Shown here: positions 34,571 through 43,337 of the stretch, piece by piece
Layout of the letters: each line of letters starts with the position of its first letter
How positions within the stretch are numbered: the first letter of the stretch is position 1
Assembly: GCF_012349115.1 (NCBI RefSeq)
Contig: NZ_PQIG01000091.1
Span: forward strand, 1 to 64,000
Direction of reading: 5' to 3'
Length of the DNA: 64,000 bases
From: Rhizobium ruizarguesonis
Lineage (GTDB): Bacteria; Pseudomonadota; Alphaproteobacteria; Rhizobiales; Rhizobiaceae
Made by a program: the position numbers and the translations under genes
The notes under the pieces: model-generated
The model's input: only the letters and a program-made list of their open reading frames with translations
Told to the model about the DNA's origin: nothing
The model's database searches: none

Positions 34571-34716
34571 GCAGCATTCCTCCTGAAAGGGATGCATGAT
34601 GCGTTCCATAAATTCATGAAGAAATTGAATACGATGGCGGCCCCTAAGCCATGGGGTCAAATATTTTTCAGAATCGACAACCCTCGATATTCACGGGGCG
34701 ACCTCGGAATTCCAGT

Positions 34717-35328
34717 TCAGATTGAGCGCAGCGTCCAACTGACGATCTCGGAGGCAACCGTGGAGAAGGCGCGGTCGAGGCCTTTGACGAAGCCGTCATT
34801 GTCGCCGCCGGACGGCGCCATGGCGCGGAACACCTTCTGGGCGCGCACCGAGCCGTTGCGGTCGTTGAGGATCTTGGCGGAGATCTCGACCACCGCCTGG
34901 TTGCCGTTCGAAGCATCGATCTCGAAGGAGCGGATATCGGTGACGATCTGGTAGTCGATCGCCAGCCCCTGCCCCGGCATGCCGACGCCGCCGAGCTTGC
35001 CCGAGTTCTCGAAGGCTTCCACCAGCTTCGACTGCACTATGCGCGGCAGCTTGTCGCCCCACTGCGCCTTGGAGAGATACTGGATTTCCGAAGGCGAAAC
35101 ACGGATGACGATCTGCTCGCTGTCGAGCGACCTTAGCGCCGTCGGGCTGGCGATCAGGACCTGGCGGGATTTGGCCGCGGGTCCGCTGCCGTCGACGGCG
35201 GCGGGCAGATCATAGGTGTCGTTCTTGGCCGCGGTGCCGCACCCGGAAAGGATCAGCGCCGTCAGCGGCAGCGCGATCACCGTTCCCCTGATCCAAGAAC
35301 GGCGCGACAACAGATGCGATGCGACCAT
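34717..35328 (-). CDS. ABC-type transport auxiliary lipoprotein of the Mla/Mce system
   Basis: The 203-residue protein has a lipoprotein signal with lipobox LILSGC (Cys30), followed by a PqiC/DUF330-like domain (QIVIRVSPSEIQYLSKAQWGDKLPRIVQSKLVEAFENSG). Such lipoproteins accompany MlaD-type transporters and are thought to bridge to the outer membrane. It lies 24 bp downstream of the mlaD-like gene and is the last gene of the operon mlaE-mlaF-mlaD-lipoprotein. Confidence 0.85.
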   Translation of the reverse strand: MVASHLLSRRSWIRGTVIALPLTALILSGCGTAAKNDTYDLPAAVDGSGPAAKSRQVLIASPTALRSLDSEQIVIRVSPSEIQYLSKAQWGDKLPRIVQSKLVEAFENSGKLGGVGMPGQGLAIDYQIVTDIRSFEIDASNGNQAVVEISAKILNDRNGSVRAQKVFRAMAPSGGDNDGFVKGLDRAFSTVASEIVSWTLRSI

Positions 35329-35352
35329 ATTAGGCTACCCCTGATTTCCCAG

Positions 35353-36723
35353 TTAACGCCGCGTCCGGCCGTCATATTGCTTGACCGTGTCCCCGCCGAA
35401 GATCAGGCGTTGCGGATTGCGGTCGAAGTTGGTGATCGTATCGTTCAGATTGCTCACGGTTCCGCGCATGTCGTTGACGAGAGTCTGCACGTCGCGCAAG
35501 CCGCCACTCGAAAATTTCTGCAGATTGTCGGCGATCGGCCCGATGCGCGAATTCAGGTTGTCGGCCACCTTCTTGAAGGATTCCAGCGTATCGCGCGCTT
35601 CAGTGAACAGCGATTGCGTATTGTCGGTGCCGAGCAGCGCATCGACCTTGATGAGAATGCCGTCGATGCGGGTCGAGGCCGAATTCAGCTTGTTGGAAAG
35701 CTGCGACACGTCCTGGATCGTCTGGTCGATATCTTTCTGGCGCGCCGAAACCGTGTTGGCGACATCGCGGATCGAGGCTACGGCGGCGCGCGCGTCCTTG
35801 GTCGCCTGCGAGATATCGTCGACTGAGCCCTTCACCTTCGCCGGATCGATCTGGGCAACGAGCGTATCGACGCGGTCGAGTGTGGCCTGCGCCTGCTTGC
35901 CGAAATCATTGAAGGTGGTGGCCGTCTGGTCGAACTTCTGGATCGCGCCCTTGAGGTCGCCCGAGGCATCGGCGACATTGGCGGTAATCTTCTCGGCATT
36001 GGAGACGATGTTGTCGATCTTCTGCGCATCGACCGCCTTGACCAGCGATTCGACGGCTTGAAGCGTCGAGTCGACGCGGCCGGAAACCGCCTTCACTGTC
36101 TCCGAAAGCTGGCCGACGCTCTGCAGGAAGGAGTCGATATTGCCGGAATTCTTGGCCAGTGCATCCGAGAACGTTTCGGCATTCTTGAACGTCTCGGTCA
36201 GCGGCCCGCGCGAATCTTCGATAAAACCCTGAAGTTCGCCGACCGCGTCGTTAGCGCGATCGAGGATCTTGTCGGCCGTCGCCAGCAGATTGGTGACGCT
36301 CGACTGGTCGGCGACGATGACGGCGCGTTTGCCGTTGTCGATCGCATGCTGGAGGATGCTTTCCTCGCCCTTGCGGCCGCCTGACAGCTCGATATAGGCA
36401 GCGCCGGTCAAGCCCTGAATTTCAAGGGCGGCCTTGGTCGAGGGGTAGATCGGCGCATCGGTGCGCACCTGGGTGAAGGCCAGCGAATATTGCGGATCGT
36501 CGGCATCGATCGACAGCGTCTGCACCGAGCCGATCTGGATGCCGTTGAAGCGCACCGGCGAGCCGACGCTGAGGCCGTTGGCCGAGCCCGGAATACGAAC
36601 GATCAGTTCCGTCATCGGGCCGCCGCGGCCGTATTCGGCCATCCAGTAGACGAAGCCGAAGGCAGCCGCGATCACCAGCACCGTGAAAAAACCGACAATC
36701 GTGTAATTGGCTTTGGTTTCCAT
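35353..36723 (-). CDS. mlaD: MlaD-family (MCE) periplasmic lipid-transport protein
   Basis: The 456-residue protein has an N-terminal membrane anchor (about 8-29, YTIVGFFTVLVIAAAFGFVYW) and an MCE domain (about 38-120, VRIPGSANGLSVGSPVRFNGIQIGSV). A long helical region with many coiled-coil-like repeats (about 145-430) follows. MCE proteins form hexameric rings that carry phospholipids across the periplasm. The extended helical tail is more like PqiB/mycobacterial Mce than E. coli MlaD (183 residues) and may form a needle. It is encoded with the permease and ATPase. Confidence 0.88.
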   Translation of the reverse strand: METKANYTIVGFFTVLVIAAAFGFVYWMAEYGRGGPMTELIVRIPGSANGLSVGSPVRFNGIQIGSVQTLSIDADDPQYSLAFTQVRTDAPIYPSTKAALEIQGLTGAAYIELSGGRKGEESILQHAIDNGKRAVIVADQSSVTNLLATADKILDRANDAVGELQGFIEDSRGPLTETFKNAETFSDALAKNSGNIDSFLQSVGQLSETVKAVSGRVDSTLQAVESLVKAVDAQKIDNIVSNAEKITANVADASGDLKGAIQKFDQTATTFNDFGKQAQATLDRVDTLVAQIDPAKVKGSVDDISQATKDARAAVASIRDVANTVSARQKDIDQTIQDVSQLSNKLNSASTRIDGILIKVDALLGTDNTQSLFTEARDTLESFKKVADNLNSRIGPIADNLQKFSSGGLRDVQTLVNDMRGTVSNLNDTITNFDRNPQRLIFGGDTVKQYDGRTRR

Positions 36724-36732
36724 CTTATCCGG

Positions 36733-37578
36733 TCACTTTCCGCTGCTGTCGTGCCGCGCGGCAGCAGCGTTCTGCGGCACGATCGACCGCGCGCGTTTGC
36801 CCTTGAAGTAGGCCTGCACCCACGGATCGTCATAGGCCAGCATGTCGTCGATCGTGCCTTCCACCATTACTCGCTTCTTTCCGAGCACGGCAATACGGTC
36901 GCAGACCGAAAACAGGCTGTCGAGGTCGTGCGTGACCATATACACGGTCAATCCCAGACTATCGCGCAGGTTGGCGATCAGTTCGTCGAATTCGGCCGCG
37001 CCGATCGGGTCGAGGCCGGAGGTCGGCTCGTCCAGGAAGACGAGTTCCGGATCGAGTGACAGCGCGCGCGCAAGGGCTGCGCGCTTGATCATGCCGCCGG
37101 ACAGTTCGGACGGATATTTGTCGGCGGCATCGGCTGCAAGCCCGACCATACGGATCTTCAGATGCGCCAGTTCGTCCATCAGCGAGGTCGGCAGGTCGAG
37201 ATATTCGCGCATCGGCACCTGGATATTTTCCTTGACCGTCAGCGACGAAAACAGTGCCCCCTGCTGGAACAGCACGCCAAGCCGCATGTCGAGCGCGTTG
37301 CGCTGCGGCTCGTCGAGTTCGTCGAAATCCTGGCCGAGGATCTTGATCGTGCCGGAGCGGCGCGGCAGCAGCCGGAGCACGGTGCGCATCAGCACCGATT
37401 TGCCGGTGCCGGACGCGCCGACGAAGCCGAGGATCTCGCCGCGGTAGATATTGAGGTTCAGATTGTCGAGCACGACCTTGGAGCCGAAGCCGACGGTGAC
37501 GTCGCGCGCCGACAGCACGATGTCCCTTTCGTCCTTGTCTTCCGTATCGATCGGTTTCTCGTCCACGCGGTCCGCCAT
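36733..37578 (-). CDS. mlaF: MlaF-like ABC transporter ATP-binding protein
   Basis: The 281-residue protein is the ATPase of the Mla-type transporter. It has Walker A GASGTGKS, the ABC signature LSGGMIKRAALARAL, Walker B LVFLDEPTSGLDP and the switch His in VTHDLDS. The start ATG 37578 (MADRVDEK) lies one base beyond the mlaE stop, so translation is coupled; the frame is open 11 codons further up. The basic C-terminal extension (FKGKRARSIVPQNAAA) recalls the C-terminal extension that steadies MlaF with MlaB. Confidence 0.9.
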   Translation of the reverse strand: MADRVDEKPIDTEDKDERDIVLSARDVTVGFGSKVVLDNLNLNIYRGEILGFVGASGTGKSVLMRTVLRLLPRRSGTIKILGQDFDELDEPQRNALDMRLGVLFQQGALFSSLTVKENIQVPMREYLDLPTSLMDELAHLKIRMVGLAADAADKYPSELSGGMIKRAALARALSLDPELVFLDEPTSGLDPIGAAEFDELIANLRDSLGLTVYMVTHDLDSLFSVCDRIAVLGKKRVMVEGTIDDMLAYDDPWVQAYFKGKRARSIVPQNAAAARHDSSGK

Positions 37579-37579
37579 C

Positions 37580-38749
37580 CTAGAAATCGATCGCTGCATA
37601 GAACATCGCAAAAAGCCCGTCCATCAGGATGACGACGAAAATCGCCTTCACCACCGCGGCCGTCACGTGCTGGCCGAGGGATTCCGCGCTGCCACCGACC
37701 TTCAGCCCCTCGACGGCGGCGACGATGCCGATGACCAGCGCCATGAACGGCGCCTTGATCATGCCCGACAGAACCGTCGACAACGTCACCGCCTCGTGCA
37801 GGCGCGACAGGAAGTTGGCGAAGGTGATGCCGGAATAGCCCCAGGCGACGGCGGCAGCACCCCCGAGCGAGGCGAAATTTGCCAGCACCGTCAAAAGCGG
37901 CAGCGCGATGGTCAGCGCCACCAGCCGCGGGAAGATCAGCACGCCGATCGGGTTCAGGCCCATCACTTTCAGCGCGTCGATCTCCTCGCGCATCTTCATC
38001 GAGCCGATTTCGGCGGTGATCGCGCTGCCCGAGCGGCCGGCGATCATGATCGAGGTTAGAAGCACGCCGATTTCGCGTAATTGCAGGATGCCGACGAGAT
38101 CGACGACGAAAACCTCAGCGCCGAAGTAGCGCAGCTGAAAGGCGCCCTGCTGGGCGATGATCGCCCCGATCAGAAACGACATCAAAAGAATGATCGGAAC
38201 GGCGCGAACGCCCATATGGTCGATCTGGTTGACGATCGAGGCCGGCGAAACGCCGCTGCCGCGGCCGAACTTCATCTGCGCGCCGCGCACCGCCGAGCCG
38301 AGGATATACATGGCGGCAGCGAAATTGTCCCAGACCTCATAGGTCATTTTGCCGATCGGCGCGAAGATGCGCGCAACAAGCGAGACTTTCTCCGTCTGCT
38401 CCGGCTCGGGCTTGGCCGGCTCCTCGGAAAACATCTCCAGCATTTCGTCGATATGCGGGTTGGTGCCTTCGAAGCGAACCGCTCGCCCGCCCGCCTCTTC
38501 TTGCTTCTTCAGCCGGCACAGCAGCCAGATGCCGGCGGTGTCGATCTCCGATATATTAGAGAGGTCTACCGTGAGGTCGCCGGTCTTCTTCTGCAGCAGC
38601 TTTTCGAAATCGCGCAACACTAGATGGATGTAGGCGCTACGCCAATTTCCCTGAAGACGCACACGCTGTCCCGAGCCATCAGCCTGGTCGTCCACATCAA
38701 GGGAGGCGGCGTTGCGATTCTCGGCGTTCAAGATACTTGTGTCTTTCAA
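37580..38749 (-). CDS. mlaE: MlaB-MlaE fusion: STAS domain plus lipid-transport permease
   Basis: The 389-residue protein joins two parts that are separate in E. coli: an N-terminal STAS domain (about 25-115, with DLSNISEIDTAGIWLLCRL) like MlaB, and an MlaE permease (about 130-389) with LPQ-free helices and the family motif IMIAGRSGSAITAEIGSMKMREEIDALKVMG. It transports phospholipids at the inner membrane with MlaF and MlaD. The start appears to be a TTG (38749, MKDTSILN). First gene of the operon. Confidence 0.9.
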   Translation of the reverse strand: MKDTSILNAENRNAASLDVDDQADGSGQRVRLQGNWRSAYIHLVLRDFEKLLQKKTGDLTVDLSNISEIDTAGIWLLCRLKKQEEAGGRAVRFEGTNPHIDEMLEMFSEEPAKPEPEQTEKVSLVARIFAPIGKMTYEVWDNFAAAMYILGSAVRGAQMKFGRGSGVSPASIVNQIDHMGVRAVPIILLMSFLIGAIIAQQGAFQLRYFGAEVFVVDLVGILQLREIGVLLTSIMIAGRSGSAITAEIGSMKMREEIDALKVMGLNPIGVLIFPRLVALTIALPLLTVLANFASLGGAAAVAWGYSGITFANFLSRLHEAVTLSTVLSGMIKAPFMALVIGIVAAVEGLKVGGSAESLGQHVTAAVVKAIFVVILMDGLFAMFYAAIDF

Positions 38750-38851
38750 GGCTTACAGCGACATTGCCGAATCGCGAAGCAGATCGTTCGTCGCCCGGCG
38801 CGTCAATATACAGAAGCACCGTGCAATTTCCATGCTCGCAGGAGAGCAATA

Positions 38852-39835
38852 ATGCCGCGCACCCTCGATATCCAGATGAATTCCTTTCCGATTGCCGGGA
38901 CCTTCACCATCTCGCGCGGGGCAAAGACCGAAGCCGAGGTCATCACCTGCACGCTTGTCGAAGAGGGTGCGCATGGGCTCGGCGAATGCGTGCCTTACCG
39001 CCGCTACGGCGAGACCATGCAGAGCGTTTTCGCCCAGATCGAAGCGGCGCGACCGCTGATCGAGGCCGGCATTTCGCGCCATGACCTGCTGTCGGCCATG
39101 CCGCCGGGTGCGGCCCGCAACGCCGTCGACTGCGCCCTCTGGGACCTCGAGGCAAAGCAGACAGGAGACAGCGTCGCCACCCGCCTCGGCCTTGCCGCTC
39201 TGAAGCCGCTCACCACCGCCTACACCATCTCGCTCGGTGAGCCGGAGGTGATGGCCGCCCAGGCGCGTGAGCATGCCGGCCGCGCCCTGCTCAAGGTCAA
39301 GGTCGGCACCGGCGACGATGAAAGCCGCATCCGCGCCGTCCGCGCAGCAGCACCCGATGCCGAAATCATCCTTGATGCCAATGAGGGCTGGCCGGAAGCG
39401 GTGTTGGAGCGTCATCTCCATATCGCCGCGGAAGCAGGCATAGCCCTCGTCGAGCAACCACTGCCGGCCGGCCGCGATGGGCTGCTCGCCGAAATCCGCC
39501 GCCCGCTCCTCGTCTGCGCCGATGAGAGTGTCCACCACACCGGCGATCTCGCAAGCCTTGCCGACCGCTACGACGCGATCAACATCAAGCTCGACAAGAC
39601 CGGCGGCCTGACGGAGGCGCTGTCGATGAAGGCCGAGGCCGAACGACTCGGATTCAGTATCATGATCGGCTGCATGGTCGGCACCTCGCTTGCCATGGCG
39701 CCCGCCGTTCTGCTCGCCCAGAATGCCGATTTCGTCGATCTCGACGGCCCGCTGCTCCTTGCCCGCGACCGCGAACCCGGCCTGCGTTACGCCGCTTCCC
39801 TGGTCTTTCCGCCCGAAAGCACCCTCTGGGGCTGA
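38852..39835 (+). CDS. Dipeptide epimerase / N-acetyl-D-glutamate racemase-like (enolase superfamily)
   Basis: The 327-residue protein has the muconate-lactonising subgroup active site: Lys148-x-Lys150 (KVK) , Asp175 (ILDANEGW), Glu201 (VEQPLPAGR), Asp224 (ADES) and Lys246 (INIKLDKTGG). These numbers line up within one residue with L-Ala-D/L-Glu epimerase of E. coli, which recycles the murein dipeptide. A DgcA-type racemase is an alternative annotation used in alphaproteobacteria. ATG 38852 has GCAGGAGAG upstream. Its last 49 bp overlap the converging MFS gene. Confidence 0.85.
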   Translation: MPRTLDIQMNSFPIAGTFTISRGAKTEAEVITCTLVEEGAHGLGECVPYRRYGETMQSVFAQIEAARPLIEAGISRHDLLSAMPPGAARNAVDCALWDLEAKQTGDSVATRLGLAALKPLTTAYTISLGEPEVMAAQAREHAGRALLKVKVGTGDDESRIRAVRAAAPDAEIILDANEGWPEAVLERHLHIAAEAGIALVEQPLPAGRDGLLAEIRRPLLVCADESVHHTGDLASLADRYDAINIKLDKTGGLTEALSMKAEAERLGFSIMIGCMVGTSLAMAPAVLLAQNADFVDLDGPLLLARDREPGLRYAASLVFPPESTLWG

Positions 39836-41007
39836 AGATAATAGGCGAAGATGACGATGCCGAGGCCGGAGAACGCGACCACGGCCATGACGTAGTAGCT
39901 GACGACGCCGAGCCAGGCATAGAGATAACCCGACGCCAGGGTCATCAGCGCCATCGCCATGCCGACATAGAAGAAATACGCGCCCTGCGCCGATGATTCC
40001 TGCGTTTCCTGCACGGTCGCCACGATCCGCCGCTGCACGCCGGTATGCACGAAGGCGTAGGTGAAGCCATGGAAACATTGCAGCAGGAAGAAACCGGCAA
40101 AGCCTGTATTCATCGGAAACAGGATCCAGCGGCAGACACTGATGGCGCAGCCGAAGCGGATCAGCGTCCAGGCGTCGAAGCGACGGTTGAGACGCTTCGA
40201 CAGGAAGAACACCGTCACTTCCGAAGCGACGCCGGCGCTCCAGAGCAGGCCGACTTGCGTACCGGAGAAGCCAAGCTGATGCCAGTAGATCGAGGAAAAA
40301 GCGTTCAGCACCGCATGGCTCGACTGCTGGATGGCGACGCCGATCAGAAGCAGCAGAAGATGCGGCTCGCGCAGGCCGCTGCCGGTGGCTGCCGGAATGT
40401 TGATCGGCTGGCCGCGCCGTCGCGTCGGTCCGATACGCGGACAGAAGATCGCCATGACCACGGTCATGATAAAGCCGAAGACCATGACCGGCAGCACCAT
40501 TTCGCCGCCCCACCGACTGATCAGCTGGCCGCCGACCAGCGTCGAGACGATGAAGGCGATCGAGCCCCATACGCGCATCGATCCGTAATCGAGCCCCCAG
40601 CGGCGCACACCCGAGATGACGATTGATTCGACGACGGGCACATAGGGCGCGAAGGTGGCGCCCTGCAACGCATAGACGATCGTGACGGGCCAGAAGGTCG
40701 TCGTCCAGAAGAGCGCGATCGCCGTCAGTAGCGACAGGCCGCCCGACCAGAGCAGCACGTCGGCACGCTCCTTCAATCGATCGGCGATCATGGCGACGAC
40801 AGGCGCTACCAGCACGCGAACCACCATCGGTATGGCAAGGATGATGCCGATCTCGTGGTCGCTGAAGCTGTGGGTTGCGAGCCACACGGGAAAGAAAGGC
40901 AGGACGATGCCGTTGACGAGCAGCGGCGCGCAGTAGGAAAGCGCGCTGAGCAGCCGAAAGCGCGGCGGCGCTCCCTCACCCGTCGGGGAATTTTGAGCGG
41001 GAATCAT
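39787..41007 (-). CDS. MFS transporter (PF12832-like, HcaT/NupG type)
   Basis: The 406-residue protein has 12 hydrophobic helices and the MFS loop motif MIADRLKERADVL between helices 2 and 3, matching the MFS_1_like group (phenylpropionate or nucleoside permeases). Substrate unknown. Its C-terminus (FAYYLQPQRVLSGGKTREAA) is encoded opposite the end of the epimerase gene, a true tail-to-tail overlap of 49 bp. The start ATG is at 41007 (MIPAQNSPTGEGAPP). Confidence 0.85.
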   Translation of the reverse strand: MIPAQNSPTGEGAPPRFRLLSALSYCAPLLVNGIVLPFFPVWLATHSFSDHEIGIILAIPMVVRVLVAPVVAMIADRLKERADVLLWSGGLSLLTAIALFWTTTFWPVTIVYALQGATFAPYVPVVESIVISGVRRWGLDYGSMRVWGSIAFIVSTLVGGQLISRWGGEMVLPVMVFGFIMTVVMAIFCPRIGPTRRRGQPINIPAATGSGLREPHLLLLLIGVAIQQSSHAVLNAFSSIYWHQLGFSGTQVGLLWSAGVASEVTVFFLSKRLNRRFDAWTLIRFGCAISVCRWILFPMNTGFAGFFLLQCFHGFTYAFVHTGVQRRIVATVQETQESSAQGAYFFYVGMAMALMTLASGYLYAWLGVVSYYVMAVVAFSGLGIVIFAYYLQPQRVLSGGKTREAA

Positions 41008-41147
41008 TGGTGGACCTGAAGGAAACTGGACGTTGTCCTAACACACCACCCTGGAGGCGACTATTGCGAGAAATAGCCGTTCTGAAACGTTTTAGAAAAT
41101 AAATAGGGCCTGTCGCCAAACGGTAACGGCCAAATACCTACTGTATT

Positions 41148-41204
41148 ATTTTAAGTGTTTACGGCGTCCTTTGTGCGTCTGAAAAGACGCGCGGCGCTGT
41201 AAAG
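41148..41204. repeat. Rhizobial GCGTC hairpin repeat (copy 2)
   Basis: TTTAAGTGTTTACGGCGTCC...GCGTCTGAAAAGACGC, then GCGGCGCTGTAAAG. It is the inverse of the element at 58870-58920. It sits just before the end of the phosphoesterase gene. Confidence 0.65.
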
Positions 41205-41232
41205 CGCGGGCGCGGATGCGCCGCCGCCAGAA

Positions 41233-42045
41233 TCAAGCGGCCTGCGGGGCCAGTTCGCCCTCATCATGCATTTCGATGGCGGCAAGCGCCGGCACGCTAC
41301 TGGCAAGCGCCCGCCAGGTGATCAGTTCGAACGTGCCATCCTCGTGCTCGGCGACCGCCGTGCAGCTTTCCACCCAATCGCCGGTATTGATGTAGCGGAT
41401 GCCGTCCATGTCCTGGATGATGGCATGGTGGATATGTCCGCAGATCACCCCGTCGGCACCGTTTTTGCGGGCTTCCTCGGCCACGACACGCTCAAATTCG
41501 CCAATGAAATTGACGGCATGTTTGACCTGCAGCTTCGCCCAGGCCGAGAACGACCAGTAGGGCATGCCGAGCCGGCGGCGCACCGCCGCCAGGATGATGT
41601 TGATGCGGATCGCCGTGTCATAGGCCCAGTCGCCGAGATAGGCCAGCAGTCGGGCGTTGCGCACCACGACGTCGAACTCGTCGCCGTGCAGGATCAGGTA
41701 TTTCTTGCCGTCGGCGCCGTCATGCATCATGCGCTCGACGACTTCGATGCCGCCGAAATGCATGCCCGGGAAGGCACGCAGGAATTCGTCGTGATTGCCG
41801 GGAATATAGACGACGCGCGTGCCCTTACGCGCCTTGCGCAACAACTTCTGGACGACGTCGTTGCAGACCTGTGGCCAATACCAGCTGCGCTTCAGCCGCC
41901 AGCCGTCGACGATGTCGCCGACGAGCACGATCGTATCGGCCTCGTGGTGGCGGAGGAAATCCAGCAGGAAGTCGGCCTTCGCGGCCTTCGAGCCGAGATG
42001 GACATCGGAAATGAAGAGCGTGCGGAAATGTCTGGGTTCCATCAT
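41233..42045 (-). CDS. LpxH-like metallophosphoesterase
   Basis: The 270-residue protein has the calcineurin-type metal motifs FISDVHLGS, VGDIVDGW, PGNHDEF, LHGDEFD and CGHIHHA. It resembles UDP-2,3-diacylglucosamine hydrolase (LpxH) of lipid A synthesis, and rhizobial homologues are often so named. Because LpxI can serve as the true enzyme in alphaproteobacteria, the exact substrate is uncertain. ATG 42045 (MMEPRHFRT) fits the family better than the longer frame to 42075. Confidence 0.82.
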   Translation of the reverse strand: MMEPRHFRTLFISDVHLGSKAAKADFLLDFLRHHEADTIVLVGDIVDGWRLKRSWYWPQVCNDVVQKLLRKARKGTRVVYIPGNHDEFLRAFPGMHFGGIEVVERMMHDGADGKKYLILHGDEFDVVVRNARLLAYLGDWAYDTAIRINIILAAVRRRLGMPYWSFSAWAKLQVKHAVNFIGEFERVVAEEARKNGADGVICGHIHHAIIQDMDGIRYINTGDWVESCTAVAEHEDGTFELITWRALASSVPALAAIEMHDEGELAPQAA

Positions 42046-42287
42046 GTCTTTCACGAGCTGCCGCTCATGTCCCATCTTTCATCTAGCCTTCCAAAACCAG
42101 ACTCGTGTTTCAGGAAGATGACAAGCTGGGGAAAAGCCCTGCAAACCTGTTCATTCCGCGCGGGTAGTAGTCCCGTCGCCGCGCGGACAGCATGCCCGTC
42201 GCCGCCAGGCCCGCCGATAAGGTTGCCCTGCGCATTCAGGGCGTTCATGATGGCGCCGATTCCATATCCGACAATGCGGGATGGCTG

Positions 42288-43037
42288 ATGCGTCTCTTTC
42301 TCGTTCGCCACGGCGAATCCCTCGGCAACATCAACGAGCAGGCCTACCGCCAATTCGGCGATCACAATGTGCCGCTGACGCAGTGGGGCCATCGGCAGGC
42401 TCTCGAAGCAGGCGGCGTGATCGCCTCCTATCTGCAAGCATTGCCGAGCGCGGGTTTCGGCAAGCTGCAGATCTGGTATTCGCCCTTTCTGAGGACTCGG
42501 CAGAGCAAGGATGCGCTGCTCGAAGCCCTGCCGGAAAGTTTCATCGGCGATATCAGGGAAGATTATCTTCTGCGCGAGCAGGATTTCGGTCTCTTCACCG
42601 AAATCTACGACCACGCCGAACAGAAGCAGAAGTTTCCCGAGGAGTTCGAAAAATGGGCGAGGCTGCGCAGCAACAGCGGCAAGTTCTACGCACGGCCACC
42701 GGATGGCGAAAGCCGGGCGGATGTGGCCCAGCGGGTGCGCCTGTTCCTGCAAACCGTCATGCACGATGCCGAAAATAGCGACCACAACGTCGTGATCGTC
42801 GGCCATGGCGTCACCAACCGGGCGGTCGAAATGAATTTCCTGCACCGCCCCGTCGAGTGGTTCGAGCGCTCCGACAACCCCGGAAACGCCGATATCACCC
42901 TGATCGAGGGGACGCGCTCGCAAGGATACGATTCGATCCTGCTGCATCAGGCCGCCGACCGGCAGCCGGGACAGGAAAGCGAACTGCGCGATGCCTATGG
43001 CGCTGACGTGACGATCACGCCGAAGCCCGGCGGATAG
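42288..43037 (+). CDS. Histidine phosphatase (phosphoglycerate-mutase-like)
   Basis: The 249-residue protein has the catalytic RHGES at residues 6-10 (FLVRHGES), the second His in IVGHGVTNRA and the GHRQALEAG helix typical of this family. Nothing nearby identifies the substrate. The start ATG 42288 (MRLFLVRHGES) is chosen because the upstream 32 codons look like shadow sequence. It is divergent from the LpxH-like gene. Confidence 0.85.
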   Translation: MRLFLVRHGESLGNINEQAYRQFGDHNVPLTQWGHRQALEAGGVIASYLQALPSAGFGKLQIWYSPFLRTRQSKDALLEALPESFIGDIREDYLLREQDFGLFTEIYDHAEQKQKFPEEFEKWARLRSNSGKFYARPPDGESRADVAQRVRLFLQTVMHDAENSDHNVVIVGHGVTNRAVEMNFLHRPVEWFERSDNPGNADITLIEGTRSQGYDSILLHQAADRQPGQESELRDAYGADVTITPKPGG

Positions 43038-43337
43038 CGACGCCTTGCAGAGCGCCGCTACAAAACCTGTGGCGGGTCACGCTCACCGAATTGTCAGCGC
43101 CGCGTTCGGTCCAATCCTCGAGCGCAACGAACATCAATGCGGCATGCGGCCATTGCTCCCCAAACTAAAGCCCCTTGATCGCCAGGACGTTGGCAACAAA
43201 CCGACTCCTTAATGAGGATGGCCTCAATGCATTGAAGCGACGTCACCGCGCGGTTGCGGCTCGCCTCGGGCAGATCCGCCGCGCGTTAAGCGAACGCGCG
43301 GCGCAGGCTCCAACGCCTTGATTTCACGCCATTCCCA
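43038..43337. other. Intergenic region with a strong hairpin
   Basis: A perfect 11-bp stem CGCCGCGCGTT (43277-43287) / 43293-43303 with loop AAGCG is the only feature. There is no T-tract. It lies 35 bp beyond the flavin oxidase stop (minus strand). No gene is seen. Confidence 0.5.

Noticed and set aside
38753..40885. 710-codon minus-strand frame spanning the epimerase and MFS genes
   Set aside because: It crosses two well-supported genes and has no recognisable domain; a high-GC shadow.
43277..43303. 11-bp hairpin after the flavin oxidase gene as a Rho-independent terminator
   Set aside because: No T-tract on either strand; kept only as a note in the intergenic region.
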